In this document: piece after piece, positions 26,393 through 36,156 of the stretch
How the letters are laid out: each line of letters opens with the position of its first letter
How positions within the stretch are numbered: the first letter of the stretch is position 1
Assembly: GCF_016461715.1 (NCBI RefSeq)
Contig: NZ_JAEMUI010000016.1
Location: 54,468 to 118,467 of the forward strand
Direction: 5' to 3'
From: Marinomonas spartinae
GTDB lineage: Bacteria > Pseudomonadota > Gammaproteobacteria > Pseudomonadales > Marinomonadaceae
Length of the DNA: 64,000 nucleotides
Program-made: the position numbers and the translations under genes
The notes under the pieces: generated by a model
Databases searched by the model: none
Told to the model about the DNA's origin: nothing
The model's input: only the letters and a program-made list of their open reading frames with translations

Positions 26393-27271
26393 TTACTCGT
26401 GATCCGCTTGGTGGCTGAGAAAATCCAAAAAGGCGCGGTTAGCTTGGGATAGATAACCGTCTTTGCGCCAAGCTATTTCCAAGTTTAACCAAATAGGTGG
26501 ATCAAAGGGGCGAGTAATCAGATCGTCTTTTGGTTCAATCACCATGCTAAGCAGTGTTGATATACCAAAGCCTTGTCGAGTGATGGATTTAATCAAGGGA
26601 ATTAAGTTGGTTTCAAAGCCTATTTTGGGCTTCTTGTTGGTTTCTTGGGCGAGCCGATTGACGATTCTGCGATGGAAGTATCCCTCCTTGAACATGACTA
26701 ACTCCTGATCGAAAAACTCCTCGGCGGTAACTCTCTGCCGTTGGCTAAAGGGATGGTCTTTGGCGACAGCAACCAGCATCTCTTCTTTTAGTAACTGATG
26801 TGTGTTGATGTTATCCGGTAGGTTTTCTGCAACAATGACGCTGAGATCCAATTCGCCGTTTTCCAGCATTTTTTGTAATTGCCATGTGCCGCCTTCGACA
26901 ACGGTGAGTGAGAGGTTGGGGTGTTGATGACGAAACGCCATCAGTATAGGAGGGAAGTAATAAGAGCCAAGCATACTGGGAATGCCAATACGTACTTCAC
27001 CTTTGCTCAATCCCTTGAGTTCGGACATTTCCAATAGAGCGTCATCGGTCGCTTGCAGAATTTTTTCGGCATGGTAAGCCAAGCGTTGCCCTTCATCAGT
27101 TAGCGTAATGGTTCGCTCTTTGCGATGAATTAGTGTCAGTCCTAATTCCTGTTCTAGCTTTTTCATTGCCATGCTGACAGCAGGCTGTGCCACATTGAGT
27201 TGTTCAGCGGCTTTAGTGAAACTGGCATTTCGTGCAATAGCAAGAAAATAGCGTAGCGGTTTAATATCCAT
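26393..27271 (-). CDS. LysR-family transcriptional regulator
   Basis: The 292-residue protein has an N-terminal winged helix-turn-helix (MDIKPLRYFLAIARNASFTKAAEQLNVAQPAVSMAMKKLE region, residues 1-60) and a periplasmic-binding-like effector domain. The start ATG 27271 has AAAGG upstream; TTG 27277 is less likely. It is divergent from the MFS gene at 27373 with 101 bp between them, the classic layout for a LysR activator or repressor of a transporter. The effector is unknown. Confidence 0.93.
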   Translation of the reverse strand: MDIKPLRYFLAIARNASFTKAAEQLNVAQPAVSMAMKKLEQELGLTLIHRKERTITLTDEGQRLAYHAEKILQATDDALLEMSELKGLSKGEVRIGIPSMLGSYYFPPILMAFRHQHPNLSLTVVEGGTWQLQKMLENGELDLSVIVAENLPDNINTHQLLKEEMLVAVAKDHPFSQRQRVTAEEFFDQELVMFKEGYFHRRIVNRLAQETNKKPKIGFETNLIPLIKSITRQGFGISTLLSMVIEPKDDLITRPFDPPIWLNLEIAWRKDGYLSQANRAFLDFLSHQADHE

Positions 27272-27372
27272 CAGCAACCTTTATGCATTGAATAAGAAAC
27301 ATATATTTTATTGATAAATGCTGAAGGCGTATAGTGCAGATCAATAGTTGAAGGTATTGATAAGGGGGCAGT

Positions 27373-28575
27373 ATGGTTGAAACGGGAAGTCGTACTTTTT
27401 GGCGTGGGACGATTGCTTTAGTGATCGGATCATTTATGGTGTTTGCGAATGTCTATGTGACTCAGCCTTTGTTGCCAATGATTGCTAATGAGTTTCACGT
27501 GAGTGCGTTGCAGGCCTCTGCTAGCTTCACGATTACCACGCTGACTTTGGGGATATCTTTACTATTTTATGGTCCTATTTCTGATGCCTTTGGGCGAAAA
27601 GGGCTGATGGTGATGACATTGCTGGGGGTAACTTGCACCACCTATGCCTTATCTGTTGTGCATAGTTTTGAAACACTTTTATTGTTGCGAGGTTTGCAGG
27701 GCTTTTTTTTGGCAGGGTTGCCCGCTATTGCGGTGGCTTATTTAGGGGATGAATACCGTCCTGAGGCGCTGATGGTTGCGGTTGGGTTATATATTGGTGG
27801 TAATACACTAGGAGGGATTGGTGGTCGCTTAATTGGTGGTTTTGTTGGCGAATGGATGGGGCGATCTGCTGCCTTTGCGGCCATGGCTGGCATCAGTTTG
27901 GTTTTTTTAATAGCATTTATTGTGTTATTACCCGCCTCAAAACAGTTCGAATCGAAGCCTTTGAAATGGTCAACAATTGTTTCTAATATGCTAGGGCATT
28001 TATCCAATCGTCGTCTGGTGACTGCTTACGTTATTGGTGGCTTGAGTTTCTTTGTTTTCATTAATCAGTACAGCTATATTACCTTTCGTCTAGAAAGCAA
28101 GCCGTACCAGCTGTCTTCCCAATACATTGGCTTATTATTTTTAACCTATCTTGCTGGTACCGTCGGGTCGGCCGTTTCTGGTCGATTAGCCCAACGGCTA
28201 GCTCAGCCCTATATTATGGTGATTGGGACATTGATTTTTATGCTGGGCTCGGTAATCACGCTTAGTGCGCGTTTGGAAATCATCCTTTGTGGTTTAGCAA
28301 TAAACTGTTTTGGTTTTTTCTTATGCCATTCTACGGCGAGTAGTTTTGTGAGTCGCAATGCTAAGTATGCTAAAGCCAGTGCGTCTTCTTTATATTTGGT
28401 TGGCTACTATTTAGGTGGCAGCATGGGGGGATACTATCTAGATCCTTTTTGGCGAACAGACCAGTGGCAAGGAGTAATCATTGGTTCCCTGATTGTATTG
28501 GGGATAGTTGTTTTAGCAGGTGCCAGCTTGATTAGATTACATCAGGCTAATGGATTTAATACAATGACCAGATAG
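27373..28575 (+). CDS. MFS transporter (YnfM-like)
   Basis: The 400-residue protein has twelve predicted membrane helices. YVTQPLLPMIANEFHVS in helix 1 and the loop 2-3 signature GPISDAFGRKGLM place it in the drug:H+ antiporter-like branch that includes E. coli YnfM. It is probably regulated by the divergent LysR gene. The substrate is unknown; efflux of a small aromatic or drug-like compound is the usual guess for this group. Confidence 0.92.
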   Translation: MVETGSRTFWRGTIALVIGSFMVFANVYVTQPLLPMIANEFHVSALQASASFTITTLTLGISLLFYGPISDAFGRKGLMVMTLLGVTCTTYALSVVHSFETLLLLRGLQGFFLAGLPAIAVAYLGDEYRPEALMVAVGLYIGGNTLGGIGGRLIGGFVGEWMGRSAAFAAMAGISLVFLIAFIVLLPASKQFESKPLKWSTIVSNMLGHLSNRRLVTAYVIGGLSFFVFINQYSYITFRLESKPYQLSSQYIGLLFLTYLAGTVGSAVSGRLAQRLAQPYIMVIGTLIFMLGSVITLSARLEIILCGLAINCFGFFLCHSTASSFVSRNAKYAKASASSLYLVGYYLGGSMGGYYLDPFWRTDQWQGVIIGSLIVLGIVVLAGASLIRLHQANGFNTMTR

Positions 28576-28655
28576 CCTAACAAAAGCGTTCCATTATGTA
28601 AAATCTAGCTACTAAGAGTGTTTTGGTGTGTTAATCTTATTACTAGGGAAGATGT

Positions 28656-28733
28656 GAACAAGTCCTCTTGTCTCAGCAATTGCCCATTGAATTATCTATA
28701 AAATGTATTTATGTTTTGCTCAAGGATGGGCAA
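28656..28733 (+). other. Copy B of the intergenic structured element
   Basis: Bases 28656-28683 match 19452-19479 at 24 of 28 positions, all four differences being transitions. The sequence forms hairpin ACAAG-TCCT-CTTGT and then a stem TTGCCCAT (28680-28687)/ATGGGCAA (28726-28733). The loop side contains CAAGGATG (28721-28728), which matches the core of the published CsrA consensus. The GGDEF-EAL start codon is 47 bp downstream. The relation to element A is seen in the sequence; its function is inferred. Confidence 0.45.
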
Positions 28734-28780
28734 TATAGGTAGAGTAATACACTAATCATATCTTTTGCGGAAGGAAGCGA

Positions 28781-31177
28781 ATGGGACGACTGTCTAGGTC
28801 TTTGTTTATAAAACAGGCGGTGTTGACGCTCACTTTAGCGGTTGTATTGAGTTTGCTGAGTAGTTTTGTTCAGGTATTAGAGGGAATTTCCACAGAAAAA
28901 CAGAATATCAATCGCTTTTTTGGTGATATTTTAACGATTGTTGAAAAACCAATTGCTGAAGCCACTTTTCGATTAGACAAAACATTTATCAAGCAGCAAA
29001 TAGACAGTTTGTTACTGAATCCTAGTGTCGCTCGTGTCGAGGTAAAGGATGAGTCGGGTAAGGTGTTTGTTTCTGGTCAGTCAACGCAGACACACTTTTT
29101 CCTCTCTCAATCCACCGCTGATTTCTTGCTCCCCGATTTGTCTTCTTATCACCGCAGTCTTATTCTACGAAAACCTTATTTTAAAGCGGGCCAGTTAATT
29201 ATTTGGCCCGAAAAGCAGGTGCTAGCAGAAAATTTTTTAATTAAACATGCTTCGATCCTGATGTATAACTTGGTCAAAGATTTGTTGTTTGCTTTTATCA
29301 TTTCGGTATTTTTTTATTTTTTAATTACTCATCCTTTAGAGCGTTTAACACAAGTATTTACTTCTATTGAAGAAGACTTAGATCGGCCGTTTCCCGATAT
29401 TTTATCTCGCCGTCATCGCCTTGATGAATTTGGACGTTTATATGTCAGCTTTGCACGACTGTGGCAAAAGCTTAAGAAAACAAAAGATGAACTAGAGCGA
29501 AGTTATACACATTCCATCGCGGTGATAGAACATGCAGCGGATGGCATATTATTGCTAGACCAAGATTTTAAAGTAGTGTATTTGAATGCAGCGGCACGAA
29601 CGATGTTGGGTGAACAGGCAAAGTCAACGCTGAGTCAATCTGCACAGAAGGTGTTAGATGATGAGACCTTCAATACCATTAAGCGCCATATTGATACAAT
29701 GCCCTCCGATATGCCCCTTACGTTGGAAACTCTTTTCAAGGGAGCGGATAAGGACATTCCAGTTGAAATCCATTTAGCGCAGTTTGACTTGCAAGGAAAA
29801 GTAGAAATTCTTTTACTGGTCCGAGACGTGACAGAACGTATCGAAGCGCAAGAACATATTCATCAGTTAGCCTATTACGACCCTCTGACCAAGTTACCGA
29901 ACCGACAGCTTCTTATGGATAAAATTGATGATTACCTCAATCACGACATCCAAGAAGGCCAATTTGGTGCACTGATACTGATCGACCTTGACCGATTTAG
30001 TACCATCAATGACGCGCTTGGTCATAACGTAGGTGATAAGCTCTTGATACGTGTGGCTGAGGAGTTGTCTTTACTGGAGCGAGACTCGATTGTTTTGGCG
30101 CGCATGGGAGGGGACGAGTTTGCTTTTTTTGTAATGGGGATGGATAAGCAGACGGAAGTCGAGGCGTTTATTAAAGCCTTTGCTCAAAAGGTATTAGTTC
30201 TCTGTGCAACGTCTCAGGAGATTGACCAGCACTCTATGCATATTTCTGCCAGTATTGGGGTGGTATTGTTTTCAGGTGAAAATTGGCAAGTAGAAACCAT
30301 CGTTAAGCAGGCTGATACCGCGCTTTATCGAGCGAAGGAGTCTGGACGCAATACTTATGTTATCTATGAAAATACCATGCAAGCCATTTCAGATCTTCGA
30401 TTGGAAAAGGAAAAGTCTTTACATAGAGCGATCGAACTCGGTTTATTTGAGTTGTATTATCAGCCACAGGTGAATAATCTTGGGGAGTTAATAGGAGCAG
30501 AAGCGTTAATTCGCTGGAACGATGGTGAGCAGGGCTTTATTTCCCCTAATGATTTTATCCCATTGGCTGAGGAACTGGGATTGATTGTTGATATCGGTTC
30601 ATGGGTAATGGATACCGCTTTTTCTCAAGTGTCAAAGTGGTTAGAAGAAGGGGTCTGGTTCCCTAGCTGGCGTATTTCGATCAATGTGAGCCCTGTGCAA
30701 TTTCAGCAATATGGTTTTTTAGCGATGCTCAAGGAGAAAATAGACAAGTATCAATTACCGACCAGTTGCGTGGACTTAGAGATCACTGAGAACATGTTAC
30801 TGACCGATCTTGAGTCCTCCTTAGAAAAAATGAACCTGATTCGTGAAATGGGGGTTCACTTGTCTGTTGATGATTTTGGGACAGGCTATTCATCATTGAA
30901 ATATTTAAAAATATTGCCAATTAATCGATTAAAAATAGATCAGTCTTTTGTGAGAGATCTGCTAAGTGATAAGGGGAACGAAGCCATTGTTTTCTCTATT
31001 ATTGCGTTATCGAAAGCTTTTAATGTGAGTGTATTAGCGGAAGGGGTTGAGAGTGTGGCGCAGTTTGAACGGCTACAGGAAATAGGCTGCTACTTCTATC
31101 AGGGATATTTATTTAGCCGCCCCGTCTCTTCTTCACAATTTGTTAACGAATGCGTGCATGGTTTGAAGATGAATTAA
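28781..31177 (+). CDS. Membrane GGDEF-EAL c-di-GMP protein with PAS domain
   Basis: The 798-residue protein has a membrane helix (about 10-32), a periplasmic sensor (about 35-160), a second helix (about 168-188), a HAMP-like segment, a PAS domain (about 245-360), a GGDEF domain (about 365-530) and an EAL domain (about 540-795). The cyclase site is RMGGDEFAFF, intact but without an RxxD I-site. The phosphodiesterase site has GAEALIRW, NVSP, LEITEN, DDFGTGYSS and LAEGVES, all intact. Both activities are therefore possible, and many such hybrids are mainly phosphodiesterases. It is monocistronic and preceded by element B. Confidence 0.95.
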   Translation: MGRLSRSLFIKQAVLTLTLAVVLSLLSSFVQVLEGISTEKQNINRFFGDILTIVEKPIAEATFRLDKTFIKQQIDSLLLNPSVARVEVKDESGKVFVSGQSTQTHFFLSQSTADFLLPDLSSYHRSLILRKPYFKAGQLIIWPEKQVLAENFLIKHASILMYNLVKDLLFAFIISVFFYFLITHPLERLTQVFTSIEEDLDRPFPDILSRRHRLDEFGRLYVSFARLWQKLKKTKDELERSYTHSIAVIEHAADGILLLDQDFKVVYLNAAARTMLGEQAKSTLSQSAQKVLDDETFNTIKRHIDTMPSDMPLTLETLFKGADKDIPVEIHLAQFDLQGKVEILLLVRDVTERIEAQEHIHQLAYYDPLTKLPNRQLLMDKIDDYLNHDIQEGQFGALILIDLDRFSTINDALGHNVGDKLLIRVAEELSLLERDSIVLARMGGDEFAFFVMGMDKQTEVEAFIKAFAQKVLVLCATSQEIDQHSMHISASIGVVLFSGENWQVETIVKQADTALYRAKESGRNTYVIYENTMQAISDLRLEKEKSLHRAIELGLFELYYQPQVNNLGELIGAEALIRWNDGEQGFISPNDFIPLAEELGLIVDIGSWVMDTAFSQVSKWLEEGVWFPSWRISINVSPVQFQQYGFLAMLKEKIDKYQLPTSCVDLEITENMLLTDLESSLEKMNLIREMGVHLSVDDFGTGYSSLKYLKILPINRLKIDQSFVRDLLSDKGNEAIVFSIIALSKAFNVSVLAEGVESVAQFERLQEIGCYFYQGYLFSRPVSSSQFVNECVHGLKMN

Positions 31178-31342
31178 TAGACTGAATCCCTTACTCTTAG
31201 CATTGAAGTGAGCGTTGTTAAAGAGTTCATTCAATAATAAAAACGATAGCTCTTATTTGATGGCTGTGAATAGGGGCTTTGAGTTCTGTTTATCGTCTTT
31301 GCGTAGGTTAAAGACATTTTTCTCTATTAGAGGTCATTATCG

Positions 31343-32914
31343 ATGAATATGTTGTCGTCACTTGCTACTGATACAATACACTGGGGAGCCATCCTGTTTC
31401 TTTTTGGGTTACTTATTCTTGTGATCGCGATTGGTGTTATGTATTGGGTGGACACTCATCAAACTTTACACACCATAAGGCGAAATTACCCTGTTGTGGG
31501 GCGCTTCCGTTATCTCCTCGAACATTTAGGTGAATTTTTTCGGCAATACTTTTTCGCTATGGATCGGGAAGAACGACCATTTGACCGTGCGGAACGCTCT
31601 TGGGCCTATCGTGCGGCGAAAAAAGTCGATACAACCATTGCATTTGGCTCGACTCGTTCTTTAGATACGCCCGGTGATATCTTCTTTGTAAACTGCGCTT
31701 TTCCGACATTGGACGAAGATGCCGCTCTGCCAAAAGAAATTTGTATTGGTGAATTTACAGCCAAAAAACCCTATCGTACCAGTTCTGTTGTGAATATTTC
31801 CGGTATGAGCTTCGGCGCCTTGTCGAAACCGGCTGTACAGGCTTTATCGAAGGGGGCTCGCAAAGCTGGTATTTGGATGAATACTGGTGAGGGTGGATTA
31901 TCTCCTTATCATTTAGAAGGTGGATGTGACTTAGTCTTTCAAATAGGGACGGCAAAATACGGTGTTCGTGATGAGCAAGGCAATTTAGACGATGATAAAT
32001 TGACGAAGGTTGCGGCTCATGAACAAGTACGCATGATAGAGATAAAGATGTCGCAGGGGGCGAAACCTGGTAAAGGAGGAATGTTGCCAGGGGCCAAAGT
32101 GACCGAAGAGATTGCCTATATTCGAGGGATTCCTAAAGGGCGTGATTCCATCAGTCCTAATGGTCATAAGAATATTAAGAGCATTGAAGACCTATTAGAA
32201 ATGATTCATCACGTTCGTTCTTTAACGGGTAAGCCCGTTGGTTTTAAAATGGTGGTAGGGGATCTTCATTTTTTCGAGAAGTTGTGTGACTTAGTGCATA
32301 AAAAAGGCTTACCTTACTGCCCTGACTTTATCACCATAGACAGCTCTGACGGTGGAACGGGGGCTGCGCCTCAGCCATTGATGGACTACGTGGGGATGCA
32401 GTTGCGTGAAAGTTTACCGAAAGTGGTGGACATAGTGACAGCGTATGGGCTTCGAAAATACATCAAAATTATTTCCTCCGGCAAATTAGTGGTGCCTGGG
32501 AAAGCCGCATGGGCTTTAAGTGCAGGAGCGGATTTTGTTGTCTCTGCGCGGGGCTTCTTATTTTCTCTAGGCTGTATTCAAGCATTACAGTGTAATAAGA
32601 ATACTTGCCCAACCGGGATTACCACACATAATGCTGATTTACAAAAAGGTCTGCAGGCTCAAGAGAAATCAGAGCGGGTTGCTAACTATGCTGATGGTCT
32701 GTTACATGGTATCGGATTGATTGCGCATTCTTGTGGCGTTAAAGAGCCAAGGGAGCTTACTCGTGAGCATGTTCGGATTATCGAAAACCAGAGCCATTCT
32801 TTACTTTTTTCAGAAGTAAACCCTTTGCCCAATGTGCGCCCCGAGTTTATCAACCTTGTTGGGTTTGAAACCCCAGAAACAACGGAAAAAGTGGAAAATA
32901 TCGTCCGTTCATAA
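31343..32914 (+). CDS. FMN-binding glutamate synthase family protein
   Basis: The 523-residue protein has an N-terminal membrane helix (about 14-37) followed by a GltS-type TIM barrel. NISGMSFGALSKPAVQALSKGA, GEGGLSPYH, KMSQGAKPGKGGMLPGAKV, IDSSDGGTGAAPQPLMD and CNKNTCPTGITTHN match the FMN and Fe-S cluster regions of the glutamate synthase central domain. It lacks the amidotransferase and GXGXG domains, so it is not a full GOGAT. Stand-alone, membrane-anchored members of this family are common in Proteobacteria and have no firmly established substrate. Confidence 0.9.
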   Translation: MNMLSSLATDTIHWGAILFLFGLLILVIAIGVMYWVDTHQTLHTIRRNYPVVGRFRYLLEHLGEFFRQYFFAMDREERPFDRAERSWAYRAAKKVDTTIAFGSTRSLDTPGDIFFVNCAFPTLDEDAALPKEICIGEFTAKKPYRTSSVVNISGMSFGALSKPAVQALSKGARKAGIWMNTGEGGLSPYHLEGGCDLVFQIGTAKYGVRDEQGNLDDDKLTKVAAHEQVRMIEIKMSQGAKPGKGGMLPGAKVTEEIAYIRGIPKGRDSISPNGHKNIKSIEDLLEMIHHVRSLTGKPVGFKMVVGDLHFFEKLCDLVHKKGLPYCPDFITIDSSDGGTGAAPQPLMDYVGMQLRESLPKVVDIVTAYGLRKYIKIISSGKLVVPGKAAWALSAGADFVVSARGFLFSLGCIQALQCNKNTCPTGITTHNADLQKGLQAQEKSERVANYADGLLHGIGLIAHSCGVKEPRELTREHVRIIENQSHSLLFSEVNPLPNVRPEFINLVGFETPETTEKVENIVRS

Positions 32915-33058
32915 ATCCTATAGGTGTATGTACCAGGGAAGGTCAACTGAGCCGCTAAAAGGGACTTTTATGAAGTATAGGCGGTTGATGTTAGCCAAGG
33001 AGTCTTGGCGGGATCGTAAATAACCTGTAGTGAAAAGGTGTAAACAAGGCTATCTGTG

Positions 33059-33994
33059 ATGATTCCATTTGTTGGTCGAATAGACGAAGTCGAACAAGCG
33101 GCTTGGCTCAAGCAGTTATCGACTCTACTTCCTGAAGAAACCATTGTGGCTTTTAGTCTTTTGTCCGATGTGGAAAAGTCGCAATGTGACGTGGCAATTG
33201 TAGCCAACCCAGACCCGCAAGAACTCATGCAATTGCCAAATTTAAAGTGGGTTCATAGTGTTTGGGCTGGTGTGGATCGTATGGTCGATGAATTAACGAT
33301 GATGCCATTTACCATTGTCCGTTTGATTGACCCTGAGTTAGCGAAGACCATGTCTGAAGCAGTGTTAGCGTGGACCATGTATCTGCATCGTGGTATGCCA
33401 TTTTATAGGCAACAGCAGTGTGAAAAAACATGGTATCAACGGGCAATGGTGACACCACAGGAGCGACGTGTCGGGGTGTTAGGATTGGGTGCGTTAGGAC
33501 AAGTCAGTGCAACACGCTTAGTGGATAATGGTTTTTATGTGTCTGGTTGGAGTAGAACGGCCAAAAGTTTTGAGGGCGTGCCGTGTTATTGTGGCGAAGA
33601 AGGGCTAGATGCGTTGTTAGAGGACAGCGATATTTTGATTTGTTTGTTGCCCTTGACGGATAGTACTCGCGGTTTACTCAATCATGAAAGATTGGCCTTG
33701 TTACCCAATGGCGCCATGCTGATTAATTTTGCCCGTGGTCCTATCGTTGATGAGATGGCTTTGTTGGAACACTTGGACAATGGACATTTGGATCATGCCG
33801 TATTAGATGTCTTCGCCCAAGAGCCGTTGCCAACTTCACACCGTTTTTGGTCCCACCCGAAGGTGACTGTTTTGCCGCATATTTCCGCGCCAACGAATCC
33901 TGTTTCGGCCAGTCAGATAGTGGCTAAGGCGATTCGGCATTATCGTGCTAATGGTTTTATTCCAGAAGGTGTTAATGCCTCATTAGGTTATTAA
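33059..33994 (+). CDS. ghrA: Glyoxylate/hydroxypyruvate reductase A
   Basis: The 311-residue D-2-hydroxyacid dehydrogenase has the NAD(P)-binding motif GVLGLGALGQ (about residues 140-149), then WSRT, and INFARGPIVDE with the catalytic Arg. The catalytic His is in PHISAPTNP, and an Asp-Glu type segment is DVFAQEPLP. The GhrA type is shown by the short N-terminal domain and by WVHSVWAGVD. It reduces glyoxylate and hydroxypyruvate to glycolate and glycerate with NADPH. ATG 33059 is preferred; GTG 33056 is adjacent. Confidence 0.9.
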   Translation: MIPFVGRIDEVEQAAWLKQLSTLLPEETIVAFSLLSDVEKSQCDVAIVANPDPQELMQLPNLKWVHSVWAGVDRMVDELTMMPFTIVRLIDPELAKTMSEAVLAWTMYLHRGMPFYRQQQCEKTWYQRAMVTPQERRVGVLGLGALGQVSATRLVDNGFYVSGWSRTAKSFEGVPCYCGEEGLDALLEDSDILICLLPLTDSTRGLLNHERLALLPNGAMLINFARGPIVDEMALLEHLDNGHLDHAVLDVFAQEPLPTSHRFWSHPKVTVLPHISAPTNPVSASQIVAKAIRHYRANGFIPEGVNASLGY

Positions 33995-34093
33995 TAATGA
34001 AATAAATAAAGGTTTTCACTTTTCTGAATGGCTTGCAATAAGACCGTAGTATACTAACGCTACTCTTTTACGGACATTACAAGGGACTAATGT

Positions 34094-34429
34094 ATGCCTC
34101 ATTGCATTATTGAATACAGTCAAAATTTAGAGCAAGAAGTGCCGCCGGTTGATTGGCTAGACGTGGTAAAGTTGGCTTGCCTTACTTCAGGCCTTTTTGC
34201 GGAGGAAGATCTGAAATTAAGGGCGCTTGCGTACAAAAATTTTGTGACGGGTGGCAAGGACGATGCCTTTGTACATGTCACCATTCGGATGCTATCTGGC
34301 CGTTCGGTTGAGAGCAGAAGAATGCTTTCCTCTTTGGTTCTTGATGCTTTGCAGGGTTTTAAGGTGGTGAATGTGAGCTTCACTGTCGACATATGTGAAA
34401 TTGACAAAGAAACCTATACAAAAAAATGA
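34094..34429 (+). CDS. 5-carboxymethyl-2-hydroxymuconate delta-isomerase family protein
   Basis: The 111-residue protein begins MPHCIIEYSQNLEQE, in which Pro2 is the N-terminal catalytic base after Met removal in the tautomerase superfamily. The remainder (RALAYKNFVTGGKDDAFVHVTIRMLSGRS) follows HpcD/CHMI. CHMI acts in homoprotocatechuate degradation, but no other hpa genes are present, so the physiological substrate is uncertain. An alternative is a general tautomerase role. Confidence 0.85.
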   Translation: MPHCIIEYSQNLEQEVPPVDWLDVVKLACLTSGLFAEEDLKLRALAYKNFVTGGKDDAFVHVTIRMLSGRSVESRRMLSSLVLDALQGFKVVNVSFTVDICEIDKETYTKK

Positions 34430-34482
34430 GTACTGTCACTGCAATACTGACCTCTTTCTCTGAGAGACCCTAGGACAAAAAC

Positions 34483-35451
34483 ATGAAATGGTTGCTAGTA
34501 CTGATATTATTTTCACCTTCTTTGTTGTGGGCAACAGAGAGTAAAGCACTGACGGATCAATCGTCTGTTAACGCTAAATCTGATACTTCCGATGATTCGA
34601 CGCCGGAAGAACCAGCAGTTCCTGAACCTATTTCGGAACGTGCTAAAAAGGCCCATGGCCTTATACAGCAACGCATGGAACAAGAGCAAGCAACGGCCAA
34701 TAATCCGTTTGTATTAACACCCTATAAAACCAATTATTTTTTACCTTTTAACTATAATCCTCACCCTGTCAGTCGGGCATTTTTAGGGGATAAAAACAGC
34801 TCAGATGATTTAAATGATGTTGAATTTAAATTTCAATTCAGCTTTAAAGTGCCTGTTTTATACGATGTGGTTGGTAAAAACAGTAGTTTATGGGTGGCTT
34901 ACACTCAGCTGTCTTATTGGCAAGCTTACAATAGTAGCATTTCAGCGCCCTTTAGAGACACCAACTATGAGCCAGAAATGTTCCTAATGACGGAGCCCAA
35001 AAAAGGTCTTTTTGGTATTAAACCGACTTATGTAAGCTACGGTATTGTTCATCAATCGAATGGGCAATCAACGGCTTTATCTCGTTCTTGGAACCGTATA
35101 TACGTCAACTTTTTGTTTCAGACTGAAAATACCGTTTATTCCATCAAGCCTTGGTACCGTATTCCTGAAAATGCGGCCGATGATGATAACCCCGATATTG
35201 AAAAATATTTGGGGTATGGGGAATTGACGATGGTGCATACCATTGACGATTATACATTTGATATGACCTTACGAAACAATCTTCGCACATCCGGTAATAA
35301 GGGGTCGGTACAATTAGGTTTTACCTTCCCTCTTTGGGGTAAATCGAGAGGTTACATACAGTACTTTAATGGTTACGGTGATTCGTTGCTTGATTATAAC
35401 CACAGTTCACAAACGTTGGGAGTGGGGATTATGTTATCAAGCTGGTTATGA
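34483..35451 (+). CDS. pldA: Outer-membrane phospholipase A
   Basis: The 322-residue precursor has a signal peptide (cleavage near LLWA-TES), an acidic linker (about 20-65), and a C-terminal 12-stranded barrel that ends in an outer-membrane-type aromatic-poor SSWL. The catalytic triad is visible as H190, S192 and N204 in YGIVHQSNGQSTALSRSWNR, with the same spacing as H142/S144/N156 of E. coli PldA. It hydrolyses phospholipids that reach the outer leaflet when the outer membrane is disturbed. It ends with a strong terminator. Confidence 0.96.
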   Translation: MKWLLVLILFSPSLLWATESKALTDQSSVNAKSDTSDDSTPEEPAVPEPISERAKKAHGLIQQRMEQEQATANNPFVLTPYKTNYFLPFNYNPHPVSRAFLGDKNSSDDLNDVEFKFQFSFKVPVLYDVVGKNSSLWVAYTQLSYWQAYNSSISAPFRDTNYEPEMFLMTEPKKGLFGIKPTYVSYGIVHQSNGQSTALSRSWNRIYVNFLFQTENTVYSIKPWYRIPENAADDDNPDIEKYLGYGELTMVHTIDDYTFDMTLRNNLRTSGNKGSVQLGFTFPLWGKSRGYIQYFNGYGDSLLDYNHSSQTLGVGIMLSSWL

Positions 35452-35484
35452 GTTAACGGGCTGTTTATTGTGAATGGTTTTTTC

Positions 35485-35515
35485 AATGCCTCGCATCATG
35501 CGAGGCATTTTTTTC
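35485..35515 (+). terminator. Rho-independent terminator of pldA
   Basis: An 11-bp perfect stem AATGCCTCGCA/TGCGAGGCATT with a 3-nt loop is followed by a T run of eight. Confidence 0.95.
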
Positions 35516-35640
35516 TAGTCCGTGAAACCCTCATCATTTTACGGTGAGTATGTACTTCATACAGCTGTCATATAACTGCCGCTAAACTGACATTTTTCTA
35601 TTCTATGTTAGGGGTAGACAAATAATGAGCGGGGTGGCGT

Positions 35641-36156
35641 ATGAATATCCTTCAAAATATCCACGCAGTAGATGTACATACTTTTTCTTGGTGTATGGCA
35701 CGTAAACATCGTGTTGGATTTACTCGAATTGGACGTGCTATTTCCTTTAGCGCGGATGGCCCATTGTATGCGCTGTTAGCTTTATCCCTATGGTGGTTAG
35801 AATTTAATACCTTGGTTTTGATCTTGGTGATGGGGTTTATATTAGAGCGTTGTTTGTATTTTCTTTTAAAGCGGGGATTTAAGCGTAATCGGCCTGCAGA
35901 GGCTTTGGAGAATTTTAGTAGTTTTATTATCCCATCTGACCAGTTTTCTTTTCCTTCAGGTCATACTTCGGGAGCATTTTTTATTGCCTATTGTTTAAGC
36001 AAATTTTTCCCCGAGTTTAGTGTTTTATTGTATGTCTGGGCCAGTCATGTAGGACTGTCTCGGATATTTTTAGGCGTTCACTTTCCAACGGATACGGTAA
36101 TGGGAGCATTACTTGGAACAGCTTGCGCGGCCATCATGGTAGGAGTATTGGTGTGA
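35641..36156 (+). CDS. PAP2-family phosphatase (short form)
   Basis: The 171-residue membrane protein has motifs KRGFKRNRP, PSGHTSG and SRIFLGVHFPTD, the complete PAP2 active site. It is shorter than the PAP2 protein at 13760. Its stop TGA overlaps the GTG start of the glycosyltransferase gene (GTGA), and the ribosome site of that gene lies inside this coding region. This indicates translational coupling. A role in dephosphorylating a lipid carrier or a glycolipid made by the neighbour is inferred from this pairing. Confidence 0.9.
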   Translation: MNILQNIHAVDVHTFSWCMARKHRVGFTRIGRAISFSADGPLYALLALSLWWLEFNTLVLILVMGFILERCLYFLLKRGFKRNRPAEALENFSSFIIPSDQFSFPSGHTSGAFFIAYCLSKFFPEFSVLLYVWASHVGLSRIFLGVHFPTDTVMGALLGTACAAIMVGVLV

